64,000 nucleotides of DNA. Source: Primula veris (taxonomy: Eukaryota; Streptophyta; Magnoliopsida; Ericales; Primulaceae). The translations under genes were made by a program, and so were the position numbers. How positions within the stretch are numbered: position 1 is the stretch's first letter; each line of letters starts with the position of its first letter. Below, one piece after another: positions 59,207-64,000 of this stretch. The notes beneath the pieces were generated by a model. That model saw only the letters and a program-made list of their open reading frames with translations. It ran no database searches and was not told where the DNA came from. Location: the NCBI GenBank assembly GCA_963682055.1, contig OY821744.1, positions 9,836,835-9,900,834 of the forward strand, in the 5' to 3' direction.

Positions 59207-61298
59207 GTATAATTATTAACTCTGATTTACGGGATAGTATCTCAGTTAATTATATCCGTCAATTGAATTTTATTAATCTCGATAAGACACGTTTATGAGA
59301 ATATGACTTGAAGAAACTATTGGTGTACCGTGCATGCATTGTTACCCTGCTTTAAGTCCAGAATAGCTTGTTTTCCATGTGTCGCACTCTGATTGTAAAT
59401 CTAATACGTTTAGAGCCTTTAGAGTTCAGATTAGGCCACTGGTGTTTCACATATAATGTTATCCCTTCTGAATATGTAAAGCCGCTAAAGTAAATCTAAT
59501 TGAAAATTATGTATGAATAAACCTATTCTCTTGATGAATCATGAGTAAGGTTTTTCATTGTTTAGTGTCGAAAGCGTAGCTTACGCATTTTTGGAAGAGA
59601 TTCACTAAAATGTAGTGAGCATGCATTAGAGCATATAAAGTGCAAAAGCCTAACCTTTTTCAGGTTTTCATTAAAGTGTATTTTTCAACGGCGAGCTAAA
59701 ACAACCTTTTTGAGGATTGAAGTGATCTTTCGGAAACAGCGATATTGTTTGAAACTTATTTTGCAAACTCTTCAATTCAACGCTGTGTTTCAAGAAAACT
59801 ATTTTTTTCTATTTTGTCGGAGAAACAAACCCGCCACTCCAATTGGCAGTCCAAATCTAACACAACATTCAAATGAGTTGGATGTATGAAGCTTATGGCG
59901 GAGAATTGTTCGGAAAGTTCACTTATTTGGCATTTCTCTCAACCTAGTTAAATTTTATAATATTTATTTTTACAGATGAGGACTGATTGTAGCGTTTGCG
60001 GACTGGAGGTTCAAAGTGTTACTACATCCGATTTGGTTAATGATATTAGCTCTTTTAACCTTGACGACTCTCAAAAGAAAGCTGTTTTGCGTTGCTTCGA
60101 CACAAGCAAATGCTATCATCGCAATAGTGTAACTCTAATATGGGGACCACCTGGGACTGGGAAGACAAAAACCGTCGCTTCGTTGTTATTTACTTTGTTC
60201 AAGGCAAAATGTCGAACTCTTACTTGTGCCCCCACAAACATTGCAGTAGTAGAAGTTACAAAAAGGCTTATGGGTATAGTGAACGGCGCTTTAGATTACA
60301 ACACATACGGGTTAGGGGACATTGTTTTGTTTGGAAATGGAGAGAGAATGAAGATCTGTGATCACGAGGATCTTTTTGATGTGTTCCTTAAGAACCGAGT
60401 TGAAATTCTTATGAATTGTTTCGCTCCTTTAACGGGGTGGAGAAGTTCTTTAGAATCAATGATTAGCTTGCTACAAGACCCAGAGAAGCTTTATCGATCT
60501 TACTTGAAGAATCTGAAAAATAAGGATAATGAGGTGAAAGTGAATGAAAGTGATGAATCTAGCAATTTTGATAAATTAGGTGATCTAAATGACAAAGATT
60601 TCAGAAACACGTATATGAAAAGGATGCAGCAATCAATTATCAAATCCGTGGAGGAGAACAATGCCAAAGAAAAACGAGAAAAGAATAAGAAAAAATCTAA
60701 TGAAAAAAAGGTTAGCGGAGAGGTAAAAAAAGACGAGGTAGAAATAATCAAGAGTTTTGAGGAGTTTTTCAGGTCCAGATTTAAATATCTTCGGGAAACG
60801 CTTATGTTCTTGATTATTACTATGCATACCCATATGCCTACTTCTTTCATTTCAGTTGAGCATGCGGAGAAAATGATCAGATCTTTGGATCTGCTTAAAT
60901 CTCTCAGAGCTTTGCTTAATCCCCCCTTTCTCGCAAAAGATAGATTGATGAAAGTTTTAAAGGGTATTGGAGGTCATAAGGAAAATATGAAGTGCTTTGC
61001 TACTTTGAGTGCGGAAAAATTAGAATGCCTTGACACACTCAAATTTCTTCAGGAAACAATAGTAATTCCCAATATCTCCACACCTTTCCAAATAAAAGAC
61101 TTTTGCTTACAAAATGCGTGCTTGATATTTTGCACTGCCTCAAGTTCTGCAAGTTTACGGAGAGTGGAAATGGTAGTTATTGACGAAGCTGCTCAATTAA
61201 AAGAATGTGAATCGACTATACCTTTGCAGCTCTCAGGTATTCGTCATGCTATACTTATTGGAGATGAAAGGCAACTCCCTGCAATGGTACAGAGTAAG
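58652..61298 (+). CDS. SEN1/UPF1-like SF1 helicase (locus C), exons 2-3, 3' part outside window
   Basis: Exon 2 (58652-59206, 185 codons) and exon 3 (59976-61298, 441 codons) are open and joined by GT-AG sites in phase 0. With exon 1 at 52979, Walker A GPPGTGKT falls at residues 280-287. TLTCAPTNIAV, the Lys/Glu-rich insert, Walker B DEAAQLKE and GDERQLPAM are all present, so the first RecA-like domain looks functional. Exons 4-8 would follow beyond the SIRE element at 61720; nothing matching exon 4 is seen before it. It is close to locus B, with only small codon-level indels in exon 2. The intended role is ATP-dependent RNA or RNA-DNA unwinding in the nucleus, by family. Whether the gene is whole depends on sequence outside the window. 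Confidence 0.85.
59976..61298 (+). CDS. Locus C exon 3, helicase core
   Basis: Acceptor tttttacag, donor AGTAAG|GTCAGG, the same 1323 nt as locus B. Reads MRTDCSVCGLEVQSV... through motifs I, Ia, II (DEAAQ) and III (GDERQ). No stop or frameshift. Confidence 0.92.
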
Positions 61299-61719
61299 GT
61301 CAGGAATCGTTGTTAAGATATTTATTATATAAAAAAAAACCATTAGTTAGTAAAATACATGAATCTAATATAAGGTTATTTCTTTATGTTCTGAGTTAGT
61401 AAAATGCAATTATTATAAGTTGGTAAAACTGCAGTGTGGTAAAACAATTCTCAATAATTTTAACTCGAGCTGCAATTATTATAAGTTGGTAAAACTGCAG
61501 TGTGGTAAAATGCAATTATTATAAAATTAGATGCATTGTGGTTAAGAGATGTCCTGAAATATTTCTAAAAGAAGCAAAACAATTCTCAAGAATTTTAACT
61601 CGGGCTGCCAACTTTGGCCAAAGAGTCAAAACTCGTAACTTAGCTGGATGACACTCAGACTTGATTCAGAAAAAGACCCTCTCATATGGTGAATTATGTA
61701 AAGTTGAAACAAGAGATTA
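61299..61719 (+). other. Start of locus C intron 3
   Basis: Matches intron 3 of locus B (ctctcatatggtgaatt, gtaaagttgaa) with local tandem repeats of gcaattattataagttggta. Ends at the SIRE insertion; the likely left target duplication is gatta. Confidence 0.75.
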
Positions 61720-62986
61720 TGAAATTCCTATCCGCTGTTCTAGATGCAGTTTTGCAGTAAGGTTCCAAGTGGAGTTGGAACTGCAGTTGGAACCAAGTGT
61801 ATAAGGTTCCAAGTGAGGTTGGAACTGCAGTTGGAACCAAGTGTATTAATGGACAGAACTGTTTTAAAATTAAATGTACTTGGAAATAATTCACACGCAC
61901 ATTTAACAACGGAGTTCACCTAACTAGGCTACGTCTCCGGGGCACTTACCCAGATTATGATATTATAAAAAGCTTACAATATATGACTCAAGTCTTAATG
62001 AAAAACTTAGACTCCCTCTATGTTTTTCTGCCTATCACTATATTGCTCCTACTCTATAACTATCACTTATAAATCAATGGCATCCCACCATTGTTTTCCT
62101 TTTTTAAAGCTCACGTGTATTCTCTCTAGAAAATAAGTTCTTTATAATTTAGAACACACACCTTTTTACAAGCTAGGTTATCAACTATTTATACAAGTAA
62201 AATAATCTTCTTTCTTTAATCTTGAAGATTGCTTTTGACTTGTTTTGATTGGCTTCAATCTTTCCAAACATTACGTGATTCTTCAGCGTGGATTGACTCC
62301 AATCATCTTTGGTTAATACCTGTTTAATAACAAGCTTGAAAGTAGGAGTTAGTCTTTTCCTATAACTAGGAAACATATAAAGATAATATCTTTTAAAGAT
62401 AATATCTTTCCATATATATATGAAACACCTAACTCCATATTACAATCAATCTTTAAACATATCATACTGATTTGATAAGGAACAAAGATTGAAACAAGTG
62501 ATAAGGATAATCATAAGAAATAGAGATATATATTAAAAGGAAACATAACCTTATAAACTAATCTCTTTATATCTTTTAGGAAATCTTTCCTTACCACTTT
62601 TATATTCTCAATAAACGCATACTAAACCTTTAGAAACATATGAGAATATATCCTGCATACTTTAAAACAAATGATTAACAATTAAATAGTAGTAATGCAG
62701 AATTACAGAACTTGACAGAATTCTGCTTTAACAGCAGGTTGAACTGTGGTTGCAACTGAGGTTGCAACTGGTACTTGAAACCATCAACGTTGTCTAAGCA
62801 GGTTGTAACTGAGGTTGCAACTGGTACTTGAAACCTAACACTACTGTCTTAGTAGGTTGTAACTGAGGTTGCAACTGGTACTTGAAACCTGTCAACACTG
62901 TCTTAGTTCTTAATAACAGTTAGGATTTATCTAGTAAAAACCAATAGACAATCAACAATATTTAGACCAGAAATCTGGTCCTAACA
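61720..62986 (-). repeat. SIRE 3' LTR of the second element
   Basis: Same termini as the other SIRE LTRs, with an internal short duplication near the left end (ttggaactgcagttggaacc twice, 61766-61846) and an extra U3 repeat unit (62745-62900). Confidence 0.9.
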
Positions 62987-64000
62987 ATCTCCCCCTTTGT
63001 CATTGGTTTTGACAAATCAATTAAGTTTATAAATCATCCCAACCACCTGCAAATTCAATATCAACACAGTCTTAAATTGTATATCTCATAACAATATTTA
63101 AGAGTCATCTGTTTAAGCTCCCCCTGTATGTTAGAATTGCAGGCACTAAATAAGCATAGAATGTATCCATTCATAAATTCAACTTTAAAGACAGCAATAT
63201 TAAGTCTTGAAATTAAAGCATTAAACTGAACAATAAACTCATCTCCCCCTATTTGTCATAAGCCAGACAAACTAGTTACGAGGTATGTCTAAAGACATGG
63301 TTTCAACTACGGTTGGAACTGCACTTAGAACTTCACTGTGTGGGTTTCCAGAAAGCTTAGGGTTTCTTTGATAAGTAGGAAGAGAGAGAGAATAAATCTG
63401 ATAATTGTGATTGATTTGAAATAGTAAAAAGATTTTGTATAAATGGTAGTAAAGACCATATCTTTTTGTAATTGGAAAGAGATACATGCAAATCAATTAT
63501 GAAACAGATTTAGCCAAAAAATTAGGAAGTTTCTTATCAACAAGGCTTTTGAAAAATTAATAACTCTTAAATAACGAATAAAACAGTTGGCATTGAAGAT
63601 AAATCAAGCAGTTAACACAGATAAACATTCCTTTGTAAACAGACTTATCCAAATTTGAAAATACAAGAGTTGAAGCTTTGAAGGAAATTTGAATTGATTC
63701 AAGATAAAGATAGCAATTAGAAAGATATTTAAGCTTTTGAAAAACAAAAATCTAGCAATTTACCTAAGAAAATATGTTTATCATTGAATAGCCTTAATAA
63801 AGATTAAATTTGGGGAGCGTAAATTGAGCATATCCGTTTTTATCTCTACACAAAAACTAGTTTGATGACCTCATCAAGGAAAGAGTATAAGTGATGTCAA
63901 AATTTTACAAGACTTTGTCTTGACAGCTATAACAGAGACTGAGGTTTCAACTGATGTTTCAACTGAGCTTGCAACCAGTATTTTTAACACGAGGTTTCAA
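61720..64000 (-). mobile_element. Second SIRE element, 3' part, runs off the window
   Basis: A 1267-bp LTR (61720-62986), then PPT and 3' untranslated region as in the first copy. At 63290/63291 the sequence jumps from the position matching 8685 to that matching 9954, so the env-like ORF (about 1.27 kb) is missing. After that it follows the first copy's spacer (compare 63291-64000 with 9954-10740). Antisense to locus C. Confidence 0.88.

Noticed and set aside
1..64000. A new defence or regulatory gene system
   Set aside because: All coding signals I can support are helicase paralogues or transposon genes; nothing groups into an unrecognised functional system.

Overview
The window is AT-rich nuclear DNA of a flowering plant, most likely a eudicot. 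The evidence is genes with many introns and GT-AG splice sites, Ty1/copia retrotransposons primed by initiator-Met tRNA, one of them of the SIRE type with an env-like extra ORF, and abundant MITEs of the hAT, CACTA, Mutator-like and Stowaway types. I cannot name the species. I see no bacterial features, CRISPR array, rRNA gene or intact tRNA gene.

The only host gene family I can support is a cluster of three paralogous SEN1/UPF1-like superfamily 1 helicases (plant SEN1-like / MAGATAMA3-related group). Locus A (minus strand, 24647 down to 2719) is a pseudogene with stops, frameshifts, a damaged Walker A motif and insertions in two exons. Locus B (plus, 26464-34240) keeps all 8 exons and every splice site but has one in-frame stop in exon 4. 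Locus C (plus, exon 1 at 52979 or 56988, then exons 2-3 to 61298) is open in the visible exons when exon 1 at 52979 is used, but a SIRE element enters its intron 3 and the rest lies beyond the window. A and B diverge head to head across about 1.8 kb.

Most other DNA is transposable elements, often nested. 0-2.7 kb: a block also found at 40.1 kb, split by a foldback element. 2.7-24.6 kb: locus A, whose intron 3 carries a foldback MITE, which holds a 10-kb SIRE, whose 5' LTR holds a 2.3-kb solo LTR. Its exon 3 holds a hAT MITE, its exon 7 a poly(A)-tailed retroposed insert, and its intron 1 an internally deleted copia. 24.6-34.6 kb: the intergenic region and locus B. 34.7-41 kb: an uninterrupted copy of the foldback MITE, a 21-bp minisatellite and simple repeats. 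41.2-49.5 kb: a second foldback element split by a decayed copia. 49.6-50.8 kb: a LINE fragment. 51.8-57.7 kb: the 5' region of locus C duplicated in tandem, with a SIRE solo LTR between the copies. 58-61.7 kb: locus C. 61.7-64 kb: the start of another SIRE that has lost its env-like ORF.

Because three helicase copies and several TE copies are present, many insertions can be checked against an empty paralogous site inside the same window; this is the main strength of the annotation. I did not find a convincing new biological system. The most informative points are the dated-by-nesting insertions, the C-to-T pattern of all stops in the SIRE polyprotein, the TTGCAAC repeat motif that runs through SIRE LTRs, UTRs and coding sequence, and the near-intact state of locus B.
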